Positions 24,025-32,124 of a stretch of 48,360 nucleotides of DNA are shown here, piece after piece; position 1 is the first letter of the stretch; each line of letters opens with the position of its first letter. The DNA lies in the NCBI GenBank assembly GCA_017483305.1, contig JAFULC010000030.1, forward strand, positions 1 through 48,360, in the 5' to 3' direction. Under the pieces are notes generated by a model. That model saw only the letters and a program-made list of their open reading frames with translations, did not search any database and was not told the origin of the DNA. The position numbers were made by a program, and so were the translations under genes. The DNA is from Clostridia bacterium. GTDB taxonomy: Bacteria > Bacillota > Clostridia > Oscillospirales > CAG-272.

Positions 24025-24951
24025 TTGAAGATATATAAATCCGTCTTTGACCTCGTCGGAAACACTCCGTTGCTTGAGCTGACAAATTTTGAGCAAAAGA
24101 TCGCATCGGAGGCGAAAATATACGCCAAGGTCGAATTTTTTAATCCGGCAGGCTCAGTCAAGGACCGTGTTGCAAGGGAAATGATCGAAAAATATGAAAA
24201 AGAGGGCAAGCTGACAAAGAACAGCACGCTTATCGAGGCGACCTCGGGAAATACGGGCATCGGACTTGCCGCCCTTTGCGCCGCAAGGGGATATAAGCTT
24301 ATAATCGTTATGCCAGATACGATGTCGGCAGAGCGCAGAGCGCTTATGAGCGCATACGGCGCAAGGCTCGTGCTCACGGACGGTGCGCTCGGCATGCAGG
24401 GCGCGATCCAAAAGGCAGAGGAGCTTGAAAGCAGCATCGAAGGGGCAATGATAGTCGGTCAGTTCACAAATCCCTCAAACCCCGAAGCCCACTATAAGAC
24501 CACGGGACCTGAAATATGGCAGGATACCGACGGCAAGGTCGATATTCTGATCGCTTGTGTCGGCACAGGCGGAACCTTGAGCGGCACGGGAAGATATCTT
24601 AAGGATCAAAACCCGGGCGTCAAGGTAATTGCGGTCGAGCCTGCCGCTTCTCCTTATCTTAGCGAAGGAAGAGCGGGAGCGCATAAGATTCAGGGCATCG
24701 GCGCAGGCTTCCTGCCCGAGACTCTCGACAGATCGGTCATCGACAGAGTAGTAACCGTAACTGATGACGAAGCCTACGAGAGCGCAAGAGAGATCGCCAA
24801 GAGCGACGGATTGCTGGTCGGCATCTCGTCGGGAGCGGCACTTGCGGCAACGCGTAAGATCGCGACAGATCCCGAAAATAAAGGGAAAAATATAGTAGTA
24901 ATCCTGCCCGACACGGGAGAAAGATATCTCTCTGCGGGAGTATTTGAATAA
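24025..24951 (+). CDS. cysK: Cysteine synthase A (O-acetylserine sulfhydrylase)
   Basis: The 308-residue PLP enzyme shows NPAGSVKDR with the Schiff-base Lys47, the substrate loop TSGNTGIG (~73-80) and the phosphate-binding GTGGTLSGTG (~178-187). It makes cysteine from O-acetylserine and sulfide. The start is a TTG at 24025 with AGAGGG 7 nt upstream; no ATG lies nearby in frame. The perfect promoter ends about 30 nt before it. It is followed 15 nt later by rarA, probably co-transcribed, although the two functions are unrelated. Confidence 0.93.
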   Translation: MKIYKSVFDLVGNTPLLELTNFEQKIASEAKIYAKVEFFNPAGSVKDRVAREMIEKYEKEGKLTKNSTLIEATSGNTGIGLAALCAARGYKLIIVMPDTMSAERRALMSAYGARLVLTDGALGMQGAIQKAEELESSIEGAMIVGQFTNPSNPEAHYKTTGPEIWQDTDGKVDILIACVGTGGTLSGTGRYLKDQNPGVKVIAVEPAASPYLSEGRAGAHKIQGIGAGFLPETLDRSVIDRVVTVTDDEAYESAREIAKSDGLLVGISSGAALAATRKIATDPENKGKNIVVILPDTGERYLSAGVFE

Positions 24952-24966
24952 AAAGGAAGAAACGAA

Positions 24967-26184
24967 ATGAGAAACGCACAGCTTGCGGATATTCTTCGTC
25001 CGCAAACAATAGACGATATAGCAGGTCAGAAGCACCTTTTTGGTGAGCGCGGAGTCATCCGTAGGATGATGAATGGCGGCAGGATCACGAATATGATCTT
25101 TTTCGGACCTCCCGGTACGGGAAAGACCACCGCCGCATCGATAATTGCAAAGCAATCGGGAATGAACTTTCACCGCCTTAACGCCACAAGCGCATCGCTT
25201 TCCGACGTGAAGGAGGTCCTTGCAGGCTCGGCAAGTCTTTTCGGCTCAAACGGAACGCTTCTGTATATCGACGAGATCCAGTATTTCAACAGAAAGCAAC
25301 AGCAGTCTCTGCTCGAATATATCGAGGACGGCAGGGTAACACTTATCGCGTCAACGACCGAAAATCCGCATTTTTACATATACAACGCGATAATCTCTCG
25401 CTCGTCTCTCTTTGAGTTCAAGCCTGTCGAGGCAAGCGAGTGTGCAAAAATGCTTTATCGCGCACTTGACTATCTTAACAACGAAAATCAAGCGCAAAAG
25501 ACCGTATCCGAAAAGACAGCGGAATATATCGCCAAGGCGGCAGGCGGAGACGTGCGCCGCGCCATCGGACTCTTTGAAAACGCGTATTTTTCAGCAGAGA
25601 ACGAGATAACCCCCGCCGATGCAGATCAGTTCAACTACGGAGTCGGAAACTATAACGACGACGTGCACTACGATATGCTCGGTTGTCTGCAAAAATCTAT
25701 CCGCGGCTCCGATCCCGACGCGGCGGCATTTTACGTAGCGAAAATGGTAGAGCAGGGAGACATCATCTCGCTCTGCCGCAGATTGCAGGTTATCGCAAGC
25801 GAGGATATCGGACTCGCGTACCCGATCGCTCCGGTCATAGTCAAGGCGTGCTGCGACTCGGCGCGTGAGCTCGGACTGCCCGAGGCAAGAATACCGCTCG
25901 GACACGCGGCAATAATGCTCGCTACCGCTCCGAAATCTAACACCCAGCACCTCGCGGTCGATGCTGCGCTCGAGGACGTCAGAGCAGGTAAGGGATTAAC
26001 TCCTCCCATCCACCTCCAAAGTCCGCTTTTCAAGGGCTATAAATACCCCCACGACTACCCGAACCGCTACGTCGAGCAGCAATACCTGCCCGATGACCTC
26101 AAAAATAAGAAATATTATTTCTACGGAGACAATAAAACCGAAAAAGCGGCAGAGGAATATTGGAAAAAGATAAAGGGTAAATAA
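24967..26184 (+). CDS. rarA: Replication-associated recombination protein A (AAA+ ATPase)
   Basis: The 405-residue protein starts LADILRPQTIDDIAGQKHL, the family's hallmark opening, with Walker A GPPGTGKTT (~48-56), Walker B LYIDEIQ and the sensor-1 segment STTENP (about 119-124). The C-terminal tetramerisation part includes KSIRGSDPDAA and PIHLQSPLFKGYKYPHDYP, typical of RarA/MgsA. It acts at stalled replication forks together with SSB and RecA. AAGGAAG precedes the ATG. It ends in a strong terminator that overlaps the stop codon. Confidence 0.93.
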   Translation: MRNAQLADILRPQTIDDIAGQKHLFGERGVIRRMMNGGRITNMIFFGPPGTGKTTAASIIAKQSGMNFHRLNATSASLSDVKEVLAGSASLFGSNGTLLYIDEIQYFNRKQQQSLLEYIEDGRVTLIASTTENPHFYIYNAIISRSSLFEFKPVEASECAKMLYRALDYLNNENQAQKTVSEKTAEYIAKAAGGDVRRAIGLFENAYFSAENEITPADADQFNYGVGNYNDDVHYDMLGCLQKSIRGSDPDAAAFYVAKMVEQGDIISLCRRLQVIASEDIGLAYPIAPVIVKACCDSARELGLPEARIPLGHAAIMLATAPKSNTQHLAVDAALEDVRAGKGLTPPIHLQSPLFKGYKYPHDYPNRYVEQQYLPDDLKNKKYYFYGDNKTEKAAEEYWKKIKGK

Positions 26185-26225
26185 AGACAAGCCGTGTGCT
26201 GATCGCACACGGCTTGTCTTTATTT
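26181..26225. terminator. Bidirectional terminator between rarA and the unknown membrane gene
   Basis: A 19-bp perfect stem, 26181-26199 with 26205-26223 (core AGACAAGCCGTGTGC), has a 5-nt loop and T-rich tails on both strands. Confidence 0.9.
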
Positions 26226-26229
26226 AATA

Positions 26230-26958
26230 TCAATCAAAAATAATTATCTCAATCTGCTCCCATATTTCGGGATATTTTTCCTTATAAACGCTCTCGGCGT
26301 TTTTAATACTTGCCTCACTGACGTTTTTTTCAATGATAAATCCGCTGTTGTCGAATTGCTCCGAGAGATGTGCCGCGTAAGCAAGCAAATTGACCTTGTC
26401 GGTGCTGAATTTCTCCTTGAATGAGTCCGATTGTGACGTCACAGAGCCAAGAAGCTCAATGACCTCGCCGTCCTTCATCGTTATCTTAAAGGTGATACTG
26501 CCGTCCTCCCCACAAGCGAAGGAGTAGCGCATAACGTCGCTCTTGCCGTCCCATCTGTATTCCTTGGTCGTAACAAAACAGACCTTTGAGATCGAATCCT
26601 CGCGCAGCTCGGTGTAAGTGTTCGCGCCAAAAATAGCAAAGAGCAGTGAAGCGGAGATACAACCGACCGCCACAAGCTTGAATATCTTGTCCATCTTCGC
26701 ACCGTCGCCGTTTTTCGAGGCTATCTGCGAGAGCTTGACCTGCCAGACTATAAATATCACCTCGTAAAGAACGAAGGCGACCGTAAGACCTGTCAGAGTT
26801 GTGGGAAGCAGAGCGCAAGCCGCACTGTCACCGAACCTCAAGCCGATAAAGAGTCGATTCAACAAAGAAGAGATCAGAGCATAAGCCACAACACCGAGGA
26901 TAACGCACAGCGTGCCGAGAATGCCCGACGCGCAACCCTTGTTATTCTTTTTGTTCAA
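26230..26958 (-). CDS. Unknown membrane protein, three predicted helices
   Basis: I do not recognise this 242-residue protein. It has a TTG start with AGGT about 9 nt upstream; no in-frame ATG gives a better N-terminus. Hydrophobic segments lie at about 10-35, 47-72 and 91-112, followed by a ~130-residue soluble domain with beta-strand-like stretches (KVCFVTTKEYRWDG, GSITFKITMKDGEVIEL) and a final helical part. Two Cys (residues ~128 and 149) are in the soluble domain. It starts 35 nt after the end of hom, so it probably shares that transcript and ends at the bidirectional hairpin. Function unknown. Confidence 0.62.
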   Translation of the reverse strand: MNKKNNKGCASGILGTLCVILGVVAYALISSLLNRLFIGLRFGDSAACALLPTTLTGLTVAFVLYEVIFIVWQVKLSQIASKNGDGAKMDKIFKLVAVGCISASLLFAIFGANTYTELREDSISKVCFVTTKEYRWDGKSDVMRYSFACGEDGSITFKITMKDGEVIELLGSVTSQSDSFKEKFSTDKVNLLAYAAHLSEQFDNSGFIIEKNVSEASIKNAESVYKEKYPEIWEQIEIIIFD

Positions 26959-26993
26959 AAGTTTTTACCTGACCTTTCAAAATCCCGTACCCG

Positions 26994-28211
26994 TCAAAGC
27001 AGGCGGTAAGCCTTGCAGCCGTTCAGCTTCGCGCAAAGTCCGGCCGCATCCTTTTCGGTCATCTCGCCCGTAATAAGCGCGACCTTGTCCCCGTAAATTG
27101 CGAAATTGGAAATAGGACCGAAGCACTTTTCCGCAGTCTGGACGTCAAGCGCACACTCGGGGCACTTTTCGAACACGAAAAATCTCTTGCAGGAGTAAGA
27201 CTCAACGTCGGCAATATCCGAAGCCTCTGCAATCTTGAATTCGGGAAGCTTGATCGAGCCGTCAGCGTGCGCGATCGCGTCAACGATGTCCGCACAGACC
27301 GCACTTGCCGTGGGAAGCTTGCCAGCTCCGGGACCGTAGAACATAACCTCGCCAACCATATCCGCGCCAAGCAGAATTCCGTTGAATACGCCGTTTATTC
27401 CCGAAAGAGGATTCGAGTGGGGCACAAGTCTGGGAGAGACCATGGCAAGTATCCTGCCGTCCACCCGTCTCGCGTGACCGATAAGCTTGATAGCATAGCC
27501 GAAGCTGTTAGCCATCTCAACGTCTGCGGTCGAAATATTGGTGATACCTTCAACGTAAATGTCGTTCGGAGAGATAGCCTTACCGAAGGCAAGGGAAGCG
27601 AGAATAACGATCTTTCTCGCCGCGTCAAGACCCTCAACGTCCGCCGCAGGATTTCTTTCGGCATAGCCCTTGTCCTGCGCGTCCTTTAGCACGTCTGCAA
27701 AATCCGCGCCCTCCGTGGTCATCTTTGTAAGAATATAGTTGGTCGTTCCGTTGAGAATACCGCTGATTTCTGTAATATTGTTTGAGGCAAGATCGTTGCA
27801 CATAGGACGGATGATCGGAATACCGCCGCCCACGCTCGCCTCAAAAAGATAAGCAACGCCGTGCGCCCTAGCGATTTCAAGCAGCTCCGTGCCGAAGTTG
27901 GCAACAACCTCCTTGTTGGAGGTCACCACGCTCTTTCCTGCCTCAAGACAAGCCTTGGAGAAATCGTAAGCGGGGTGCGATCCGCCCATCATCTCGGCAA
28001 CCACCGAAACCTCGGGATCGTTCAGAATTATATTAAAGTCGTGTATAACAAGGCTCTCAAAGGGATTTCCGGGGAACTCTCTCAGATCGAGAATGTATTT
28101 GATATTGATCTCCTTATCAAGCTTTTTTTCGATTATGCTTTTGTTTTGTGTCAGCACCTCGGCAACTCCCGAGCCGACGACACCAAAGCCAAGTATTGCT
28201 ACGTTAACCAT
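26994..28211 (-). CDS. hom: Homoserine dehydrogenase
   Basis: The 405-residue protein begins with the Rossmann motif GFGVVGSG (8-15), then TSNKE (98-102), NGTTNYIL (154-161) and DVEGLDAARK (191-200), the catalytic Asp/Lys segment of homoserine dehydrogenases. It reduces aspartate semialdehyde to homoserine, which leads to threonine and methionine and so feeds the metF-metH module. The C-terminal ~75 residues look like a reduced ACT regulatory domain, a little shorter than in Bacillus Hom (~433). It is transcribed divergently from DUF4364, with RBS AAAGGA. Confidence 0.93.
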   Translation of the reverse strand: MVNVAILGFGVVGSGVAEVLTQNKSIIEKKLDKEINIKYILDLREFPGNPFESLVIHDFNIILNDPEVSVVAEMMGGSHPAYDFSKACLEAGKSVVTSNKEVVANFGTELLEIARAHGVAYLFEASVGGGIPIIRPMCNDLASNNITEISGILNGTTNYILTKMTTEGADFADVLKDAQDKGYAERNPAADVEGLDAARKIVILASLAFGKAISPNDIYVEGITNISTADVEMANSFGYAIKLIGHARRVDGRILAMVSPRLVPHSNPLSGINGVFNGILLGADMVGEVMFYGPGAGKLPTASAVCADIVDAIAHADGSIKLPEFKIAEASDIADVESYSCKRFFVFEKCPECALDVQTAEKCFGPISNFAIYGDKVALITGEMTEKDAAGLCAKLNGCKAYRLL

Positions 28212-28266
28212 GCTTTTACCGTTCCTTTATCCGTCTGTAAACAAATTAAATTAATATACGTAGAAC

Positions 28267-28295
28267 AGTATAACATATTTTCTGAAAAAATGCAA
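28267..28295 (-). promoter_or_regulatory. Promoter of hom
   Basis: On the minus strand TTGCAT (28290-28295) and TATACT (28267-28272) have a 17-bp spacer. Confidence 0.72.
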
Positions 28296-28304
28296 CAGTT
28301 ACTC

Positions 28305-28333
28305 TTGAAAAAAATGCAAAAGTGTGGTAAAAT
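28305..28333 (+). promoter_or_regulatory. Promoter of the DUF4364 gene
   Basis: TTGAAA (28305-28310) and TAAAAT (28328-28333) have a 17-bp spacer. Its -35 box is only 9 bp from that of the divergent hom promoter, so the two may compete or share control. Confidence 0.75.
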
Positions 28334-28370
28334 ATATAAGTCACATAATTTTCGGAGGAAAAAGAACAGA

Positions 28371-28922
28371 ATGGGCGCGCGCATCAGAGATAAAAGAAAC
28401 GTAAAGATATTTGTGCTTTACCTTATGCAGAATATAAATTACCCGCTTGACTACGTCACTCTCAACGACATCGTTATGCAAAACGACTACGTTATGTACC
28501 TCGATTTTGCCGAATCGTTCCACGAGATGCTCGATGCGGGACTTGTCAATGAGGAGTGTAAAAACGAGTCGGGAGATCCGATGTACACCGTCACAGACAA
28601 GGGCAGGATAGTAGCAACCGAGCTTCATAGCGAGATCCTCTCGTCGCTCCTTGATAAGAGCCTCGAGTGTGCATTGCGCTATCTCGACTTCAAAAAGAGA
28701 AATATCAAGGTCTCAAGCAGGGTCGAGAAGCGAGACGACGGCAGATATAACGTCGTTTGCATAATCAAGGAAAACGGAGTCACGATAATGCAGAACAGCA
28801 CGGTCGTAGACACCGCAAACCGAGCTCAGCGAATGGAGGACAACTTCCGCGATCACCCCGAGGTCGTATATAAGGGAGTTATGGCTCTTTTGTCGGGAAA
28901 TATTAATTTTATATTCAATTGA
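28371..28922 (+). CDS. DUF4364 family winged-helix protein
   Basis: Starting at ATG 28371 (GGAGG 12 nt upstream) the protein has 183 residues, the usual DUF4364 length. The open frame extends much further upstream but that part overlaps hom antisense and the promoter, so it is rejected. The pattern RDKRNVKIFVLYLMQNINYPLDYVTLNDIV, then DFAESFHEMLDAGLV and YTVTDKGR, is a winged helix-turn-helix, followed by a beta-rich part. The family is found in Clostridia and is thought to be regulatory, without a known target. A strong terminator follows. Confidence 0.82.
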   Translation: MGARIRDKRNVKIFVLYLMQNINYPLDYVTLNDIVMQNDYVMYLDFAESFHEMLDAGLVNEECKNESGDPMYTVTDKGRIVATELHSEILSSLLDKSLECALRYLDFKKRNIKVSSRVEKRDDGRYNVVCIIKENGVTIMQNSTVVDTANRAQRMEDNFRDHPEVVYKGVMALLSGNINFIFN

Positions 28923-28930
28923 CATTATGC

Positions 28931-28964
28931 ACAAAAAAGCGCCTCCTTGTGAGGCGCTTTTTGT
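28931..28964 (+). terminator. Terminator after DUF4364
   Basis: AAAAAGCGCCTC (28934-28945) pairs with GAGGCGCTTTTT (28951-28962) around a 5-nt loop. Confidence 0.9.
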
Positions 28965-29157
28965 TAATCGGTAATAATGTTGTCGGTATCTGAAAGTAAT
29001 ACTTAACAAACTTTTTTAAAATTATTTGTGCAAAAATCACATTTATTTTTCGCGATGTGATTTTTGTGCACAAAACGGCAAATCTCTTTTTGTGCAAAAG
29101 TGACCATAGGTAAACGAATTGTGTCAAATTGTACAAATCCTTGACGAAAAAAAAGTG
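28965..29157. repeat. Intergenic stretch with repeated TTTTGTGCA palindromes upstream of the sigma-factor gene
   Basis: The gene-free interval between DUF4364 and the sigma-factor gene (28923-29228) holds, besides a terminator and a promoter, three near-palindromic sites centred on GTGC: ATTTGTGCAAAAAT (29024-29037), TTTTTGTGCACAAAA (29061-29075) and CTTTTTGTGCAAAAG (29087-29101). A weaker TTGTACAA follows at 29129-29136. The first two sites also form an inverted repeat (CAAAAATCACAT with ATGTGATTTTTG) around a 12-nt AT-rich centre. This looks like a cluster of binding sites for a dimeric regulator acting on the sigma gene. Confidence 0.55.
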
Positions 29158-29186
29158 TTGACCAAAATCTTTGCAAATGTTATAAT
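29158..29186 (+). promoter_or_regulatory. Promoter of the sigma-factor gene
   Basis: TTGACC (29158-29163) and TATAAT (29181-29186) are 17 bp apart; a second TATAAT at 29190-29195 could be used instead. Confidence 0.75.
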
Positions 29187-29228
29187 TATTATAATAGCAT
29201 AGGTATTTACATTTTTAAAAGAGGTAAG

Positions 29229-29843
29229 ATGAATAAAAGCAATCGGGACGGCATCTCCGAGAGCGCAGAATCGCTCTGCGAGCTGATAAAAAGCGCAAGA
29301 GAGGGAAGCCAGGAGTCCTTTTTTGAGCTCAAGCGAAAATACACTCCCCTCATTGAAAGTCAGGTAACAAAGCATACGCTTGCCGATATGTCGGCGCAGG
29401 ACGTCGAGGACTTGAGGCAGGAGGCAACCTCGATTTTCGTAAACGCGGTCTGCAATTACGATTTTTCGTCCGAGGGGGTCGAATTTGGGCTCTACGCGAA
29501 GATCTGCATAGGCAACGGGCTCGTTTCCTTCGTCCGCTCCTATATGAGAAGAAAAAAGAAGACCGTAATTCCGCTCGACCTTGCCGAAGGGTCTGCGGCA
29601 ACGGGTAGCGACCCCTTGCAAACGCTCGTCGATAAGGAAAACGCTGGCGAGCTTGTCAGGATCATAAAAAAGAGCCTTTCAGACTACGAAAACCGCGTCT
29701 GGTGGCTCTACGTTTCGGGAATGTCGGTCTCCGATATTGCCGCCGCCATCGGAGAAACGAATCCGAGATCGGTAACGAACGCCATATACCGCATCAGAAA
29801 AAAGCTGCGTTCAAAAATCACCGATCAGCGCAACTCTGAATAA
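29229..29843 (+). CDS. RNA polymerase sigma-70 family factor (SigH-like)
   Basis: The 204-residue protein has sigma region 2 (~30-105: VEDLRQEATSIFVNAVCNYD and YAKICIGNGLVSFVRSYMRRKKK) and region 4 (~140-198: LSDYENRVWWLYVSGMSVSDIAAAIG then VTNAIYRIRKKLR), and no region 1 or long region 3. It is thus an alternative sigma factor of the SigH/Spo0H type or similar. Such factors direct stress, competence or sporulation genes; its own regulon cannot be read here. AGAGG lies before the ATG. No anti-sigma gene is adjacent; the next gene encodes a double zinc-ribbon protein 89 nt downstream. Confidence 0.85.
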   Translation: MNKSNRDGISESAESLCELIKSAREGSQESFFELKRKYTPLIESQVTKHTLADMSAQDVEDLRQEATSIFVNAVCNYDFSSEGVEFGLYAKICIGNGLVSFVRSYMRRKKKTVIPLDLAEGSAATGSDPLQTLVDKENAGELVRIIKKSLSDYENRVWWLYVSGMSVSDIAAAIGETNPRSVTNAIYRIRKKLRSKITDQRNSE

Positions 29844-29932
29844 ATTCTCAAAGAGAGTTTATTATATACTGTCCCCTCACTGTAAAAGCGGAGTGACGGG
29901 ATATTCACAACATCAAAGTGAGGTAAAAAACA

Positions 29933-30262
29933 ATGTGCGAAAACGAAGTAAAAGTTGAAGGTACGGAAGAGGTTTCCGAGGTAGTATACGAGGATATCAC
30001 CCTTACCTGCAGAGATTGCGGTCAGGAGTTCGTATTCACCGCCGGTGAACAGGCTTTCTACGCTGAAAAGGGCTTTAAGAATCAGCCCAAGTGCTGCAAG
30101 GCTTGCCGCGACAAGAAAAAGAATGCTGAAAGAGGCGAGCGTCAGTACTTCATCGCTACTTGTAGCGAGTGCGGCGGCGAGGCAAAGCTCACGTTCCAGC
30201 CTTCCAGCGACAGACCCGTTTACTGCAGTAAGTGCTTCGAAGCAAGACGCTCTGCTCAGTAA
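29933..30262 (+). CDS. Double zinc-ribbon protein (zinc-ribbon plus CxxC-x17-CxxC)
   Basis: The 109-residue protein has two Cys4 modules. The first is Cys26, Cys29 ... Cys55, Cys58 within LTCRDCGQEF and CCKACRDKK, matching the 'probable zinc-ribbon' family. The second is Cys77, Cys80 ... Cys98, Cys101, exactly CxxC-x17-CxxC, with RPVYCSKCF at its end. The acidic N-terminal ~20 residues are probably disordered. Such proteins are common in Clostridia and often misnamed cytochrome C551; a nucleic-acid or ribosome-related role is only guessed. GTGAGG sits before the ATG. It follows the sigma gene and may share its transcript. Confidence 0.8.
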   Translation: MCENEVKVEGTEEVSEVVYEDITLTCRDCGQEFVFTAGEQAFYAEKGFKNQPKCCKACRDKKKNAERGERQYFIATCSECGGEAKLTFQPSSDRPVYCSKCFEARRSAQ

Positions 30263-30332
30263 AACTGTATTAAAGACACGGTAAACAAGTTGCGCTTTTA
30301 ACTTCAGTTTATACTCGTCAATTTAATTATAG

Positions 30333-30376
30333 TTACAAAATCCCCGTAAGCCATTACGCTTACGGGGATTTTGTTA
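30333..30376. terminator. Bidirectional terminator between the zinc-ribbon and flippase genes
   Basis: A 17-bp perfect stem, 30335-30351 with 30358-30374 (core AATCCCCGTAAGC), has a 6-nt loop and AT-rich flanks on both sides; it reaches the stop codon of the minus-strand gene. Confidence 0.88.
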
Positions 30377-31957
30377 TTGGATCGCTCTGAATTTTCTGTC
30401 GTAGCGTTTCTCGCTGAGCAAGGACGCGTACAAAAACTCTCCCTCGTCGCTCCCGATCGTTCGGGTCAAAAGCAGAAGACCGACGTATATCGCAAGAGTC
30501 AGCAGAATACCGCAAACAAGCTCCCAAGCGCCGCTGAGATGCAAGGGCAGAGCAATCAGAATAAGCTTCGCTGCGTTTGTCGCTCCGACTATGCAAATGA
30601 TCGGCATCGCAACCTGATGGAACACGCGCGGCTTGATTTTGCTCACCGAGATCATTTTTCCGAGGCTGAGCGACGTGTTGAGTATCTCGGTCGCGTATAT
30701 CGAGATCACGTATCCCCAGATACCGATCATCGGTATAAGAGTCAGCGCGAAAATGCAGGCAGTCAGAGTGTCGGCAATGTTGACGTTCATCGAATAGACC
30801 TGATGTCCCGTGCCCTTGAGTATCGCATCGACCGCGCCGTCAATGTACATAACGGGAATAAGCGGCGCAAGCACGCGAATGTAAAGCGCAGTCTCCTCGT
30901 TGTGATATATCAGCATCCCAAGCTCCTTTGAGAAAAAGAGCATAATGCCTGCCACACCCACGGAAAAGATCAACGATAAGGTCAGAGCGCGGTAGGAAAC
31001 ACGCCGCAGTCGCTCGTCGTTTTTCTGAACACAGCATTCACTTATTTCGGGAATAAGAAGACCTGCAAACGCCGAAACGAACGCGGAGGGAAAGAGAACA
31101 ACGGGCAGAGCCATGCCGTGAAGCGCGCCGTATGAGGAAAGCGCCGCCGCCCAGCTTTGTCCGCTCGCCTTGAGCCCTTTCGGAATAAGCGCGTGCTGAA
31201 ACATACTGAGAGCCGACCGTATACACGCGCTGAAGGTCACGGGCAGAGTTATCCCCAGAAGCTTTTTCGTCAATCCCTCGCCCTCAACACTCGCGCTCGG
31301 TGAAGCCTTGCCGAGCTTTTTGAGATCAATTCGGTAAAGCGCGTAGGTTATTACCAACGAGATAAATTCCGCAAGCGTGCCGCCGAGCACGAGCGCAATA
31401 CACGCCTCCTCCGTGCCCTTGTCTACAAGGAGAGCAAGCAGACCCACCGTGATCGCGATCTTACAAAGCTGAACGACGATCTGAAACGCGGCGTTGACCT
31501 TGACCCTGCGCACCGCGGTAAAATAACCCGAAAGACAGGAGCAGATAGCAACAGGCAAAAGCGAAAACGACAATATCCTAAGAGGAGTGACCGCTCGGGC
31601 GTCACCAAGCAATAAATCGGCTATCAAAGGAGCGCCGAAAAAGAGCAAAAGAGTCGCAATAGCTCCCGTGACGGTGCAGCAGATAAGCGCGCGCCGCGCC
31701 GACCGCCTCGCAAGCATAGAATCACCAAGACCGAGAGCGTCGGAAACCAACCTCGTCGTTCCGAGATTTATCCCCGCCGCCGCAAGAGTTATAGAAAAGC
31801 CGTAAACGCTTCCAAGCAGGGAATAAAGACCCATCGCCTCGCTTCCCGCGCGATTTGAAACGTAAACGTTGAATATTACCGCAACTCCGCGCATAATAAG
31901 CGCCGTCAGAGTCAGAGAAATAGCGTTAAGAAAAAATTTTCGTGTTTTTGAAGCCAT
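30374..31957 (-). CDS. SpoVB/MurJ-type polysaccharide flippase (MOP superfamily)
   Basis: From ATG 31957 (GGGAGG 10 nt upstream) the protein has 527 residues with about 14 membrane helices, the size and layout of stage V sporulation protein B and its relatives. The start ASKTRKFFLNAISLTLTALIMRG and the following YVSNRAGSEAMGLYSLLGSVYG are typical of SpoVB. Such proteins flip lipid-linked oligosaccharides across the membrane for peptidoglycan or spore cortex. The frame is open 49 codons further upstream but lacks flippase homology there. It cannot be told by eye whether it acts in sporulation or vegetative wall synthesis. Confidence 0.85.
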   Translation of the reverse strand: MASKTRKFFLNAISLTLTALIMRGVAVIFNVYVSNRAGSEAMGLYSLLGSVYGFSITLAAAGINLGTTRLVSDALGLGDSMLARRSARRALICCTVTGAIATLLLFFGAPLIADLLLGDARAVTPLRILSFSLLPVAICSCLSGYFTAVRRVKVNAAFQIVVQLCKIAITVGLLALLVDKGTEEACIALVLGGTLAEFISLVITYALYRIDLKKLGKASPSASVEGEGLTKKLLGITLPVTFSACIRSALSMFQHALIPKGLKASGQSWAAALSSYGALHGMALPVVLFPSAFVSAFAGLLIPEISECCVQKNDERLRRVSYRALTLSLIFSVGVAGIMLFFSKELGMLIYHNEETALYIRVLAPLIPVMYIDGAVDAILKGTGHQVYSMNVNIADTLTACIFALTLIPMIGIWGYVISIYATEILNTSLSLGKMISVSKIKPRVFHQVAMPIICIVGATNAAKLILIALPLHLSGAWELVCGILLTLAIYVGLLLLTRTIGSDEGEFLYASLLSEKRYDRKFRAIQ

Positions 31958-32080
31958 CAGGCAAGCGCCTCCCAAGATTAGCTTGTACTGTTCTATAAGT
32001 ATGACTCCGAGGGAATGTTTATGCCGTGCCGAAATAAAAATCATTGTTAAAAGAGGAGTTTTATCATTATATCTATACAA

Positions 32081-32122
32081 TAAAATCCTCCTTGCCGATG
32101 TCAATCGGAGAGGAGGATTTCT
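32081..32122 (-). terminator. Hairpin after the small AT-rich membrane gene
   Basis: On the minus strand AAATCCTCC (32120-32112) pairs with GGAGGATTT (32092-32084), with an inner CCGAT/ATCGG stem, and TTTTATTG follows. It lies 4 nt after the stop codon of the 32125-32562 gene and just upstream of the flippase leader. Confidence 0.78.
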
Positions 32123-32124
32123 GT

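Noticed and set aside
27861-28370. N-terminal extension of the DUF4364 frame (170 extra residues)
   Set aside because: It runs antisense through hom and across both promoters; the ATG at 28371 has the RBS and gives the family length.
29844-29932. Terminator between the sigma and zinc-ribbon genes
   Set aside because: The CCC..TCACT/AGTGA..GGG pairing is short and interrupted and no T-run follows, so read-through is more likely.
31958-32104. 49-residue N-terminal extension of the SpoVB-like flippase
   Set aside because: The extension has no homology to the family's N-terminus and no clear RBS; ATG 31957 follows GGGAGG.
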